In this document: piece after piece, positions 15,682 through 22,970 of the stretch
Layout of the letters: each line of letters starts with the position of its first letter
Numbering within the stretch: position 1 is the first letter of the stretch
Source: JASEHD01 sp964471945
Lineage (GTDB): Bacteria; Bacteroidota; Ignavibacteria; UBA10030; SZUA-254
Direction of reading: 5' to 3'
DNA length: 22,980 nt
Assembly (NCBI GenBank): GCA_964471945.1
Contig: CAYYIJ010000031.1
Span: 1 to 22,980 of the forward strand
Notes under the pieces: generated by a model
Database searches by the model: none
What the model was told of the DNA's origin: nothing
Seen by the model: the letters and a program-made list of their open reading frames with translations, nothing else
Made by a program: the position numbers and the translations under genes

Positions 15682-16272
15682 CTACTTTTTTTCTTTCACC
15701 ATCTCAACATTGATTACAATTCTAACTTCTTCACCAACGAGTAAGCCGCCCGCCTCAAGCGTTTTATTCCATACTATGCCGAAATCTTTTCGATTTATTT
15801 TTCCTTCGGCTTTGAAACCCACTCTTGTATTTCCCCACGGGTCATTTATCATACCTTTGAATTTCGTTTCAAGCACGACCGGTTTCGCTGTTCCACGGAT
15901 GGTAAGATCACCTGTAATTTTATAAGTATCTTTCCCGATTTTATTAAAAGTCTTGCCAATAAATGTTATTATGGAATCCTTCTCTGCATCAAAAAAATCA
16001 GTAGAACGAAGGTGTTTATCCCGTCCCTCATTGTCAGTATTAATACTTTTCACTTTGATGGTTGCATTAAGCTTACTATCTGAAAAATCGTCCTTCATCT
16101 GTAAGAGTGTTGCATCAAATTCCGTAAATCTGCCCGGCACTTCCGCTATAACCATGTGGCTTACGCTGAAGGAAACCGCAGAGTGTGTTTGATCGATCTT
16201 CCATGTAGTTTGTGCTCTGACTGCGACTACCATAAGTAACGATACGAAGAATGCTATAAATAGTTTTTTCAT
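15682..16272 (-). CDS. YceI-family periplasmic protein
   Basis: A 196-residue secreted lipocalin-like protein. The signal peptide is MKKLFIAFFVSLLMVVAVRA, giving a mature start at QTTWKIDQTHSAVSFSVSHM, the usual YceI opening. Later hallmarks are GRDKHLRSTDFFDAEK, DLTIRGTAKPVVLETKF, WGNTRVGFKAEGKINRKDFGIVWN and a closing GEEVRIVINVEMVK. Family members bind isoprenoid chains such as polyprenyl quinone precursors, which suits a menaquinone-making cell. ATG 16272 has AAGGA 8 nt upstream. It lies 34 bases after the MarR gene, so expression is probably under that regulator. Confidence 0.93.
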   Translation of the reverse strand: MKKLFIAFFVSLLMVVAVRAQTTWKIDQTHSAVSFSVSHMVIAEVPGRFTEFDATLLQMKDDFSDSKLNATIKVKSINTDNEGRDKHLRSTDFFDAEKDSIITFIGKTFNKIGKDTYKITGDLTIRGTAKPVVLETKFKGMINDPWGNTRVGFKAEGKINRKDFGIVWNKTLEAGGLLVGEEVRIVINVEMVKEKK

Positions 16273-16306
16273 GTTTTTTTCCTTTTTGTTTGTTTATGAA
16301 TTATGT

Positions 16307-16771
16307 TTAATTTTTCTTTGATCCAATTTCGTTAAGTGCAATGCCAAGCTTCTTTAATAATTGAGCAAGTGTTTCTTGTTCCTTCGGAGTAAGAACGGCG
16401 ACAATCTTTGTGATAAATTCAGCATGTTTAATAAATATTTCGTCGAAGATTTTCTTGCCCTTTGGTGTGAGTTGAACAAGTTTTGCTCGCCTATCATCTT
16501 TACTCGGTATACGTCCAACCAATTTCTCTTTTTCAAGATTATCCACAACACAAGTCATGTTCCCGCTACTTACAAGCATTTTTTTTGACAAGTCGCTAAG
16601 CTTCAGAGGACCAAGGTGTCCTAAGCACTCAAGCACAGCAAATTGCGGTTCTGTAAGACTGAAAGTCCGAATATTCTCTGTTGTCAATTTTCCAAAAGTG
16701 GCTGAAGCCCTTGCTAATTTTACCCATAAGCTTAAAGCTAAACCTGCCTTTTTTCCGTATATTTCAATCAT
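16307..16771 (-). CDS. MarR-family transcriptional regulator
   Basis: A winged-helix regulator of 154 residues from ATG 16771. The open frame continues 12 codons further to a TTG at 16807, but that start has no Shine-Dalgarno sequence and lies against a palindrome, and the shorter form matches usual MarR length. The DNA-binding part includes LTEPQFAVLECLGHLGPLKLSDLSKKML, then SSGNMTCVVDNLEKEKLVGR (recognition helix) and the wing SKDDRRAKLVQLTPKGKK. Dimerisation helices are at the two ends. It probably controls its own operon (with yceI) and possibly the divergent cytochrome genes. Two palindromes upstream are candidate operators. The ligand is unknown. Confidence 0.92.
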   Translation of the reverse strand: MIEIYGKKAGLALSLWVKLARASATFGKLTTENIRTFSLTEPQFAVLECLGHLGPLKLSDLSKKMLVSSGNMTCVVDNLEKEKLVGRIPSKDDRRAKLVQLTPKGKKIFDEIFIKHAEFITKIVAVLTPKEQETLAQLLKKLGIALNEIGSKKN

Positions 16772-16786
16772 TTCTTGATAATATTG

Positions 16787-16821
16787 TTTAAATTTAAAAT
16801 ATATCAATTTAATATATTAAA
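16787..16821. promoter_or_regulatory. Two palindromes, candidate MarR operators
   Basis: TTTAAATTTAAA (16787-16798) and TTTAATATATTAAA (16808-16821) are both perfect palindromes. Their centres are 22 bp apart, about two helical turns. They lie just upstream of the preferred MarR start at 16771, in the divergent intergenic region. Position and symmetry suit MarR dimers, but the region is very AT-rich, so chance is possible. Confidence 0.4.
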
Positions 16822-16880
16822 CGTACATACCTTGTAATAAAGTTCCCTGTATTTTTCCCGCTTTTTCTTCTGAGTAATCC

Positions 16881-16890
16881 TTCTTATATT
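16881..16890 (+). promoter_or_regulatory. Candidate -10-like box for the cytochrome operon
   Basis: TTCTTATATT, 38 bases before the ATG at 16929. The identical 10-mer precedes the DedA remnant and, on the minus strand, the nitroreductase operon. No clear -35/-33 element was seen at the expected distance. Confidence 0.35.
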
Positions 16891-16928
16891 ATCCAAAACC
16901 TTCTATCACATTTTTTAGGAATTTATTT

Positions 16929-17504
16929 ATGAAGAAATTATTGCTAAGCTCAATCATCGGCGGTGTTATACTATTTGTTTGGGGATGGGCTGCATGGACA
17001 ATTGTCCCTATCCATGCTGGAACATATTATGACATCAATAATGAAAAAGCGGTTGTAACAGCCATGAGTGTGAATATGGATAAAAAGGGTGTTTACATCT
17101 TTCCCGCCATGCCAACATCACACGAGCAAACTGTTGTGGATGAATACAATCAAAAGTATCAAGCAGGTCCAGTTGGAATGATTATTTATGATCCGCAAGG
17201 TGGAGACCCCATGCCTGCAAGTCAAATGATATTTGGAATAATCATTAGTTTATTATCTGCATTTCTTGCCGCTTGGTTTCTATCAAGAAGCACTGCGGCG
17301 GCATCAAATTATCTTAGTCGAGTAGTATATTGTGGAATGCTCGGTATCTTTGTGGCTCTCCTTTCCCATATAGTAAATTGGAATTGGATGAATTATCCTC
17401 TTGAATACACAACCGCATGGACTTTGGATACGGTAATCGGGTGGATATTGGCAGGGCTGGGAATTGCTGCCATTGTTAAAACTCCAAAAACATCTGAAAT
17501 ATAA
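16929..17504 (+). CDS. Uncharacterised membrane protein next to the octaheme cytochrome
   Basis: A 191-residue inner-membrane protein not recognised as a named family. Four hydrophobic segments are visible: 4-26, 100-118, 131-150 and 164-184. Between the first and second lies a roughly 70-residue soluble loop (about 30-97) with GVYIFPAMP and GPVGMIIYDPQGGDPM, probably outside the cytoplasm. There are no heme-binding CxxCH motifs, so it is not a cytochrome subunit by itself. ATG 16929 has AGGAA upstream. The octaheme cytochrome gene follows after 19 bases on the same strand, which suggests shared function, for example an anchor or assembly partner; this is inference only. Confidence 0.8.
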   Translation: MKKLLLSSIIGGVILFVWGWAAWTIVPIHAGTYYDINNEKAVVTAMSVNMDKKGVYIFPAMPTSHEQTVVDEYNQKYQAGPVGMIIYDPQGGDPMPASQMIFGIIISLLSAFLAAWFLSRSTAAASNYLSRVVYCGMLGIFVALLSHIVNWNWMNYPLEYTTAWTLDTVIGWILAGLGIAAIVKTPKTSEI

Positions 17505-17523
17505 AAATTATTAGGAGATATTT

Positions 17524-18828
17524 ATGAAAATATTTTATTACCCCTCAACCTTGTTGATACTTTCAACATTCTTCCTGTTAATTAATATTGCCCCCGCTCA
17601 ACAAGATGAAAGCAAACCATGCATCACCTGTCATTCGATGCAAGGTATGGGTGCAGGCATTGTCCAGATGTGGAAAGAAAGCAAACACTCTCAGAGCGGT
17701 GTTGGTTGTTACGATTGCCACAAAGCTGAAGCGAATGACGTTGATGGATTTGAGCATAATGGAAAACGAATCGCGACAATTGTTTCTCCGAAAGATTGCG
17801 CTCAATGCCACGAGCAAGAAGCTGCCGAGTCGGATGCAAGCCATCATGCAAAGGGTGCGCAGTTCATCGGCTCGCTCGATAACATACTCGGTGAAATAGT
17901 CGAGGGAGCCGCAGCGGTAAACTCCGGCTGCAGGCAATGCCATGGAAGTATTGTGCAAGTTGATAAAAATGGAAAATTAGATCCAAGCACATGGCCCAAT
18001 ACCGGAATCGGTCGTGTTAACCCTGATGGCAGTAAAGGTTCGTGCACCGCTTGCCATTCACGGCACAGCTTTTCAATATCGCAAGCACGTCAACCTGAAG
18101 CGTGTGGTAAGTGCCATATGGGTCCCGACCATCCGCAAATAGAAATTTACACAGAGTCGAAACATGGGATTAAATTCAACGCTGTCCGAAATACTGGCAT
18201 AATGAATTTAGAAAAAGACGAGTGGATCGTTGGAAAAGATTATACGGCGGCGCCGACCTGCGTAACTTGCCACATGAGTGCGACACCGACACAAAAAGTA
18301 AAACACGATGTAGGTCTAAGAATTAGCTGGACACTTAGACCCCCAATCTCCATAAAGCTCGAAAAAGCAGATGAACGTCGCGATAGAATGAAGGATGTTT
18401 GCAATCAATGCCATGCAAAAGAACATACGAAAAATTTCTTCACCCAATATGACGAGGCGGTAAAACTTTACAACGAAAAATTTGGCAAGCCGGCAAAAGG
18501 ACTCATGGAAAAATTCTATACCGATGGAAAGTTAACAAAAACTCCATTTGATGAACATCTTGAATGGATTTATTACGAATTATGGCATCACGAAGGACGC
18601 CGTGCACGCATGGGTGCTTCGATGATGGGACCCGACTTTACTCAATGGCATGGATTCTATGAGGTGGCAAAACATTTTTATAATAAATTTATTCCGATGG
18701 CAGAAGAAATTCAACCGGGTTCGACTAAAGAAATCATGGATTCGGAATTCCATAAATGGAAGAAGGGTTTAACCGACGAGCAGAAAAAAGAAATCCTCGA
18801 TTTCTATAAGAAGAGGTACGGTGAGTAA
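17524..18828 (+). CDS. Octaheme c-type cytochrome, hydroxylamine oxidoreductase (HAO)-like
   Basis: A 434-residue exported multiheme cytochrome with a signal peptide (about 1-25, cleaved near PAQ). Eight CxxCH sites begin at residues 33, 62, 92, 136, 174, 194, 246 and 293. Family-type blocks are CGKCHMGPDHPQIEIYTESKHG, CVTCHMSATPT and the helical C-terminus with MMGPDFTQWHGFYEVAKHFY. This matches the HAO/octaheme family, whose members oxidise hydroxylamine or hydrazine, or run reductively on nitrite or hydroxylamine. It is shorter than classical HAO (about 500-570). The crosslinking tyrosine of oxidative HAO could correspond to Y379 (WHGFYEV) or be absent; this cannot be settled without an alignment. 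A strong Shine-Dalgarno sequence (TAGGAGA) precedes ATG 17524. No NapC/NirT-type quinol partner is encoded nearby. Confidence 0.88.
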   Translation: MKIFYYPSTLLILSTFFLLINIAPAQQDESKPCITCHSMQGMGAGIVQMWKESKHSQSGVGCYDCHKAEANDVDGFEHNGKRIATIVSPKDCAQCHEQEAAESDASHHAKGAQFIGSLDNILGEIVEGAAAVNSGCRQCHGSIVQVDKNGKLDPSTWPNTGIGRVNPDGSKGSCTACHSRHSFSISQARQPEACGKCHMGPDHPQIEIYTESKHGIKFNAVRNTGIMNLEKDEWIVGKDYTAAPTCVTCHMSATPTQKVKHDVGLRISWTLRPPISIKLEKADERRDRMKDVCNQCHAKEHTKNFFTQYDEAVKLYNEKFGKPAKGLMEKFYTDGKLTKTPFDEHLEWIYYELWHHEGRRARMGASMMGPDFTQWHGFYEVAKHFYNKFIPMAEEIQPGSTKEIMDSEFHKWKKGLTDEQKKEILDFYKKRYGE

Positions 18829-18851
18829 TTAAATAATTAAAAGGATTTGCT

Positions 18852-19193
18852 ATGTCGACTCAAAGTGAATTTACCCGACGTTATTGGACAAAAATGACTC
18901 TCTACATATTGGGAACAATTGCGATAATAGGTATTAGTGGCGTATTCATTGCTCTATCTGCGTGGCCCATCGGATTTATCGTATGGCTATTGTTAATTGT
19001 GTGTAGTATATTATTCGTGATAGTCCGCTGGCACGCCAGGGTCACCGCTTATCGTTGTTCAGAGTGTAGAAATGAATTCGAGATCACAGCTTTCAAGGAT
19101 TTCATCAGTCCTCATGTGCCTGATAAAAAATATCTTATGTGTCCAAAGTGTGGTAAGCGTAGCTGGGCTATGATTTTAGCAAAAAGATTATAG
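18852..19193 (+). CDS. Small membrane protein with C-terminal zinc ribbon
   Basis: A 113-residue protein. Two membrane segments (about 16-36 and 40-58) are followed by a cytoplasmic zinc ribbon with CSEC (C69, C72) and CPKC (C97, C100) in the pattern AYRCSECRNEFEIT and YLMCPKCGKRSWA. Similar membrane zinc-ribbon proteins are usually annotated as hypothetical; the function is unknown. It has an AAGGA Shine-Dalgarno sequence and lies 23 bases after the octaheme cytochrome gene, so it is probably the last gene of that operon. Confidence 0.8.
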   Translation: MSTQSEFTRRYWTKMTLYILGTIAIIGISGVFIALSAWPIGFIVWLLLIVCSILFVIVRWHARVTAYRCSECRNEFEITAFKDFISPHVPDKKYLMCPKCGKRSWAMILAKRL

Positions 19194-19222
19194 TTCAAGG
19201 ATGTCATAACGCCAGGTAGGTC

Positions 19223-19237
19223 GTGAGTGGAACTCAC
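19223..19237. repeat. Short perfect hairpin GTGAGT-GGA-ACTCAC
   Basis: A 6-bp stem with a GGA triloop lies in the 74-base gap after the zinc-ribbon gene. No T-tract follows, so it is a weak terminator candidate at best. It may instead be part of a dispersed palindromic repeat. Confidence 0.4.
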
Positions 19238-19267
19238 TCCCAGTCTGCGAATATTTAAATTTATTAT

Positions 19268-19960
19268 ATGACAGTAAAACAAATTCTATCACGCCTTGAA
19301 TCTCTCGGCAATCCCAAAAATGTAGCCGGTATGGCTCGCTATGGAATCATTGCGAAAAAAGTTTATGGTGCTTCTGCCCCTGCAATCCGTTCGCTCGCGA
19401 AAGAAATTGGAAAGAATCACGAGCTTGCTTTGAAGCTATGGAATACAGAAATCTACGACGCACGAATTCTTGCGGCATTCATCGATGATCCGAAACTTGT
19501 TACTGAAGAACAAATGGAATCGTGGGTGAAAGATTTCGATAACTGGGCAATATGCGACGGTGTTTGTATTCATCTGTTCCGTAAAACTCCATTTGCGTGG
19601 AAGAAATCAATTGCCTGGAGTAAGCGTAAAGAAGAATTTGTAAAACGTGCGGGCTTTACTCTCTTTGCAACCTTGGCGGTTCATGATAAAGATGCGGGTG
19701 CCGAAAAATTTATCAAAATTCTCCCGATCATCATAAGAGAATCAATCGACGTACGAAACGGTGTGAAGAAAGCTGTCAATTGGGCGTTGAGGCAGATTGG
19801 GAAGCGAAACATTGAGCTTAACAAACATGCGATTAAAACTGGGGAGGAAATTAAGAAAATAGATTCACCCGAGGCAAGATGGATCGCGAGTGATGCATTA
19901 AGAGAATTAAAAAGCAATGCTATTAGAAAAAGATTGTTAAAAAATGTCGACAAAAAGTAA
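19268..19960 (+). CDS. DNA alkylation repair protein, AlkD-like HEAT-repeat family
   Basis: A 230-residue all-helical protein of the AlkC/AlkD family (DNA glycosylases removing 3-methyl- and 7-methylpurines). Family residues are visible: MARYGI near the N-terminus, FDNWAICDGVC with W93 and D97, and R127 in VKRAGFTLFA, the places of the catalytic-cleft W/D/R triad of AlkD. VKKAVNWALRQIG follows. The HEAT-like helices run through to the C-terminus. It starts at ATG 19268 without a strong Shine-Dalgarno sequence. Its 3' end overlaps the following methyltransferase gene by 17 nt. Confidence 0.9.
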   Translation: MTVKQILSRLESLGNPKNVAGMARYGIIAKKVYGASAPAIRSLAKEIGKNHELALKLWNTEIYDARILAAFIDDPKLVTEEQMESWVKDFDNWAICDGVCIHLFRKTPFAWKKSIAWSKRKEEFVKRAGFTLFATLAVHDKDAGAEKFIKILPIIIRESIDVRNGVKKAVNWALRQIGKRNIELNKHAIKTGEEIKKIDSPEARWIASDALRELKSNAIRKRLLKNVDKK

Positions 19961-20720
19961 TAAATCAATAGCTGATTCGCTGGAAACTGAAGAAAAATTA
20001 CTTCCTTACATTCCATTTCTATTGCAAGACCTTTGGGTTTTAGGTAGCTCTATCGATCAAATAATCGAAACCGTTGGCACCCTTAACAAAATTTCTCCCA
20101 TAGAAAGTATGCTTGATCTTGGCTGCGGCAAGGGTGCAGTTTCTATCCAGCTTGCGGCAAGATATGGCTTGCATGCGGTTGGAATAGACGCGATGATTCC
20201 CTTCCTTGAAGATGCCGAGAAAAAAGCTAGCGAGCACAACGTATCGCATTTATGTAAATTTATTAATCAAGATATCCACGAATATGTTTCAAACGAACAC
20301 GATTATGATTTAGTATTACTTGCCGCTGTGGGTGGAATATTTGGTTCTTTAAAAAATACAGTCGCTCAGATGCGAACTCAAATACGCACAGGCGGCTTTA
20401 TTATGATTGATGATGGTTTCCTAAAGAAAGATGATTCCCTCAATAGGAAGGGTTATGAACATTGTAAAAATTATAATGATACGGTTCGCGAGTTGACTCA
20501 TTTCGGCGACCAGATAGTCGACCAAATTAATACGTCTGCAACAAGCAACAAAATAAATAAAGAGTACCATACATTAATTACGAAACGAGGCGAAGAGCTA
20601 ATATCGAAACACAAAGAGTTAGAAAAAGATATACGAGATTATATTCTTCTTCAAGAAGAAGAATGTAATGTTTTAGAAAATGAAATCGAAGGTGTGTTGT
20701 GGGTAATTCAAAAAGTATAA
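19944..20720 (+). CDS. SAM-dependent methyltransferase
   Basis: A 258-residue protein with a class I methyltransferase core: motif I SMLDLGCGKGAVSIQLA (55-71), motif II AVGIDAMIP, and motif IV-like YDLVLLAAVGGIFGSL. The last third (about 165-258) is mostly charged helix (KHKELEKDIRDYILLQEEE) and may cover the active site or mediate dimerisation. The closest general likeness is to cyclopropane-synthase-like or UbiE-like methyltransferases; the substrate is unknown. It starts at ATG 19944 inside the end of the AlkD gene, so translation is likely coupled. Nothing in the sequence points to DNA as its substrate. Confidence 0.82.
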   Translation: MSTKSNKSIADSLETEEKLLPYIPFLLQDLWVLGSSIDQIIETVGTLNKISPIESMLDLGCGKGAVSIQLAARYGLHAVGIDAMIPFLEDAEKKASEHNVSHLCKFINQDIHEYVSNEHDYDLVLLAAVGGIFGSLKNTVAQMRTQIRTGGFIMIDDGFLKKDDSLNRKGYEHCKNYNDTVRELTHFGDQIVDQINTSATSNKINKEYHTLITKRGEELISKHKELEKDIRDYILLQEEECNVLENEIEGVLWVIQKV

Positions 20721-20766
20721 ACTTAATCCTTGTCGAATTACTCACCTTTTAACCTCTCCACAATTT

Positions 20767-20776
20767 TTCTTATATT
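20767..20776 (+). promoter_or_regulatory. Candidate -10-like box before the DedA remnant
   Basis: TTCTTATATT, 33 bases before the TTG at 20810. It is identical to the boxes at 16881-16890 and (minus strand) 14831-14840. It suggests that transcription of the wrecked gene may still be possible. Confidence 0.35.
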
Positions 20777-20809
20777 GCAAACCATTAAATACTTAAAAAG
20801 GAATTCTAT

Positions 20810-21213
20810 TTGGAATTAATACAACAGCTAACATATTCTGCGAAACGGGATTAGTAATCACGCCGTTTCTCCCCGGTGATTCACTTTTATTTGCGGCGGG
20901 AACATTTGCAGCGACTGGTGCATTGAACGAAATATGGTTGTTCTGGCTTCTCTCGCTCGCCGCATTCTTGGGCGACACAGTCAACTACTGGATTGGTGCT
21001 TACATCGGAAAAATGACTTACTGGCGATTCATCAGTTATAATATATTCGGAGGATTTTTGTGGGTTGGCTCGTTCGTATTCGCTGGGTTCTACTTTGGCA
21101 ACATACCTTTAGTGAAGAATAATTTCTCGCCCGTAATCTTTGCAATAATAATTATCTCGGTTATGCCTGCGGTGATAGAATATTTGAGACAGAGGAAACA
21201 GAAAAGTCAATAA
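20810..21213 (+). pseudogene. DedA-family membrane protein gene with two internal deletions
   Basis: Three pieces of one DedA gene are lined up. A TTG at 20810, 7 nt after a good AAGGA, starts LELIQQL, a typical DedA N-terminus, but this frame stops at 20854. In a different frame, from about 20833, IFCETGLVITPFLPGDSLLF and on to AAFLGDTVNYWIG is the conserved first half, keeping the E and D of the ETG/PGD motif. At about 21004-21009 (YIG-KM) the frame jumps directly to KMTYWRFISYNIFGG and runs to the C-terminus VMPAVIEYLRQRKQ. About 60 residues are missing there, including the conserved arginine segment (RFxPxxRTFAP) needed for DedA function. The protein cannot be a normal DedA transporter; an assembly error is the alternative. 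Confidence 0.8.
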
Positions 21214-21272
21214 AAGAGTTTGTAGCAAGGCTGTGATTTACATGAACGAAGTTTATAACTAATAGATGTATA

Positions 21273-22970
21273 CTAAATATTTTCCTCCACCTCTTTTAAA
21301 AGTTGCTCATTCAATAAAAGATAAAGTATGACTTTACTATAGCCCCTCATCAAATTTGATACTACTTCTTCTGGCTCAACGATTTTCCATTCTTGTTGAC
21401 TCTTTTTGACTTCCGAATATAGAAATATTGAAGTTAGAAATATACCAACCTCATATATCCTTTTTACAGCATCAACTCTATTTCCGGTTAATTTATTGCT
21501 GCGAATATACTGGGACAGCGAAAAAGAATCCATATTGACTGCTACGGCATCTATTAAACTTTTCTCGCTGCTTGATGGATACAATTTTGTCACATCTTCT
21601 CCCGTCCAATTAAATTCGGGATCATCCCATGTCTTCGAACTTGGAACATCTGGATTGGCCTCCTTGAAAACATGAATTATTTGTGGTAGTGAATAATCAG
21701 TATTTTGCTCAACGGGTCTGGATTCTTTTTCCTTTTTAGGTCCTATCTTGACCTGAAAAATACATTCTTTATCTCCGTCTGGCGACGTAAGTTTTGCAGA
21801 AAATTTTGTTTCATTTCCAACAGCAATTTTTTCAAGAGGCTTTAATCTCAATTTAATAGAGCCTTCATATGGTCCAACCCTACTCACCTCAAACATTTCC
21901 GATACATTTACAGGAAAAGGTGTAATCCCACCATCACCTCCTGATCCAGATTGCAAAATTTGAAGAATGAACTCTCCTTTATCGACAGGTCTAATTAGGT
22001 ATTCATTTTCAACATCTGTTTCAAAATGTATTATCCCTTCACCACCTAATGGAATCCCTTTTGTTTTCGTATCATTGTTTGACCCATTTTTGATTCTAAA
22101 GATAGATGGAAATCTTTTACCCTTAAATGTCTCTTTGACCTCTTTTTCATTTTCTTTTTGTTTCTTTTTCTTTCCATCGAATTGTTTAAAATCAATATTA
22201 CCTTTCAGGTTGAGCAATTTAAGGAGCGAATTATCTTTCTGAACTATCTTTTTCATAATCTTCTCGAGATAGTCTTGATCGCCTTTGTTTTCATAAATTA
22301 ATTGATTCATCCTCTCTTCGTTAAGGCGTTTTAGTAATTCGTTCTGGTGCAGCTCTTTTGCAAGTGTTGCCCATAGCTCTTTGGTTGCATCGCTCTCTCT
22401 GTATCTATCGCGTGATGGCATAAAGATATCCTCTCTAATATTTTGCGGAATATTATCGCAACTCACGTGCACAAGTAAACTATCTTTAAGATAAGTAAGC
22501 TTCACTTCTTGAGTAATATACGAACGGTCAAAATATCCATGCACTTGTCCGTTTCGAGTTAAAACAACGGACTTTTTATCGATGAACTCACGATTTTTAA
22601 TATCCGGATTGAAAACTACGGCTTCACAACTAACCGATCTCAGTTTATTTGTACTAAAATTAAGTGAAATAATATCTTTTACTGATCTCTTTTTTTCATC
22701 AATTAATATACGGTTGCGATTGCCCAACATCGGCTTTGTCGGTGTGTGGGCACCAGTAAATCTCTTCTCATATACGGGGACTGGTAGCGGTGGGTGGTAT
22801 AAGAACTGATTCAGATCGCGCCATAAGTCCAGAGTTATATCTGAAGGACGGGGAAGATAATAATCATAGAGCTTAACATAGGTTCCATAATCTAGTTTTC
22901 TTTTAAACAATCCTACATCTAAAGAATCTTTCCCGACTTGAGCAACTTCCCCAAGAGAGGAGAAAAACAT
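21273..22970 (-). CDS. Large unrecognised protein, probably continuing beyond the right edge
   Basis: 565 residues are visible from the first in-window ATG (22970). That ATG has no Shine-Dalgarno sequence, and the frame stays open to the window end (codons for HFR precede it), so this is probably the C-terminal part of a longer protein. Seen in order: YGTYVKLYDYYLP (28-40); LPVPVYEKR (62-70); a beta-rich part; LTRNGQVHGYFDRSYI (137-152); a signature-like LLVHVSCDNIPQNIREDIFMPSRDR (165-189) leading into helix; a lysine/glutamate-rich low-complexity stretch (267-286); a beta-sandwich-like part (about 305-410); and a helical C-terminus (about 470-565). No named family is certain. The first 190 residues recall the part following the ATP-binding domain in GHKL-type ATPases; this is memory, not alignment. 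It appears AT-rich next to its neighbours. Confidence 0.6.
   Translation of the reverse strand: MFFSSLGEVAQVGKDSLDVGLFKRKLDYGTYVKLYDYYLPRPSDITLDLWRDLNQFLYHPPLPVPVYEKRFTGAHTPTKPMLGNRNRILIDEKKRSVKDIISLNFSTNKLRSVSCEAVVFNPDIKNREFIDKKSVVLTRNGQVHGYFDRSYITQEVKLTYLKDSLLVHVSCDNIPQNIREDIFMPSRDRYRESDATKELWATLAKELHQNELLKRLNEERMNQLIYENKGDQDYLEKIMKKIVQKDNSLLKLLNLKGNIDFKQFDGKKKKQKENEKEVKETFKGKRFPSIFRIKNGSNNDTKTKGIPLGGEGIIHFETDVENEYLIRPVDKGEFILQILQSGSGGDGGITPFPVNVSEMFEVSRVGPYEGSIKLRLKPLEKIAVGNETKFSAKLTSPDGDKECIFQVKIGPKKEKESRPVEQNTDYSLPQIIHVFKEANPDVPSSKTWDDPEFNWTGEDVTKLYPSSSEKSLIDAVAVNMDSFSLSQYIRSNKLTGNRVDAVKRIYEVGIFLTSIFLYSEVKKSQQEWKIVEPEEVVSNLMRGYSKVILYLLLNEQLLKEVEENI

Noticed and set aside
16772..16807. 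A 12-codon N-terminal extension of the MarR regulator to a TTG start
   Set aside because: No Shine-Dalgarno sequence, it would run next to palindromic operator-like DNA, and ATG 16771 gives the usual MarR length.
17578..17958. A 126-codon minus-strand frame opposite the octaheme cytochrome
   Set aside because: It is a by-product of the CxxCH-rich plus frame, with no domain and no context for a gene.
22140..22180. A T/C-rich low-complexity tract that could be taken for a polypyrimidine regulatory region or simple repeat
   Set aside because: On the minus strand it encodes the Lys/Glu-rich linker of the large protein and is in frame throughout.
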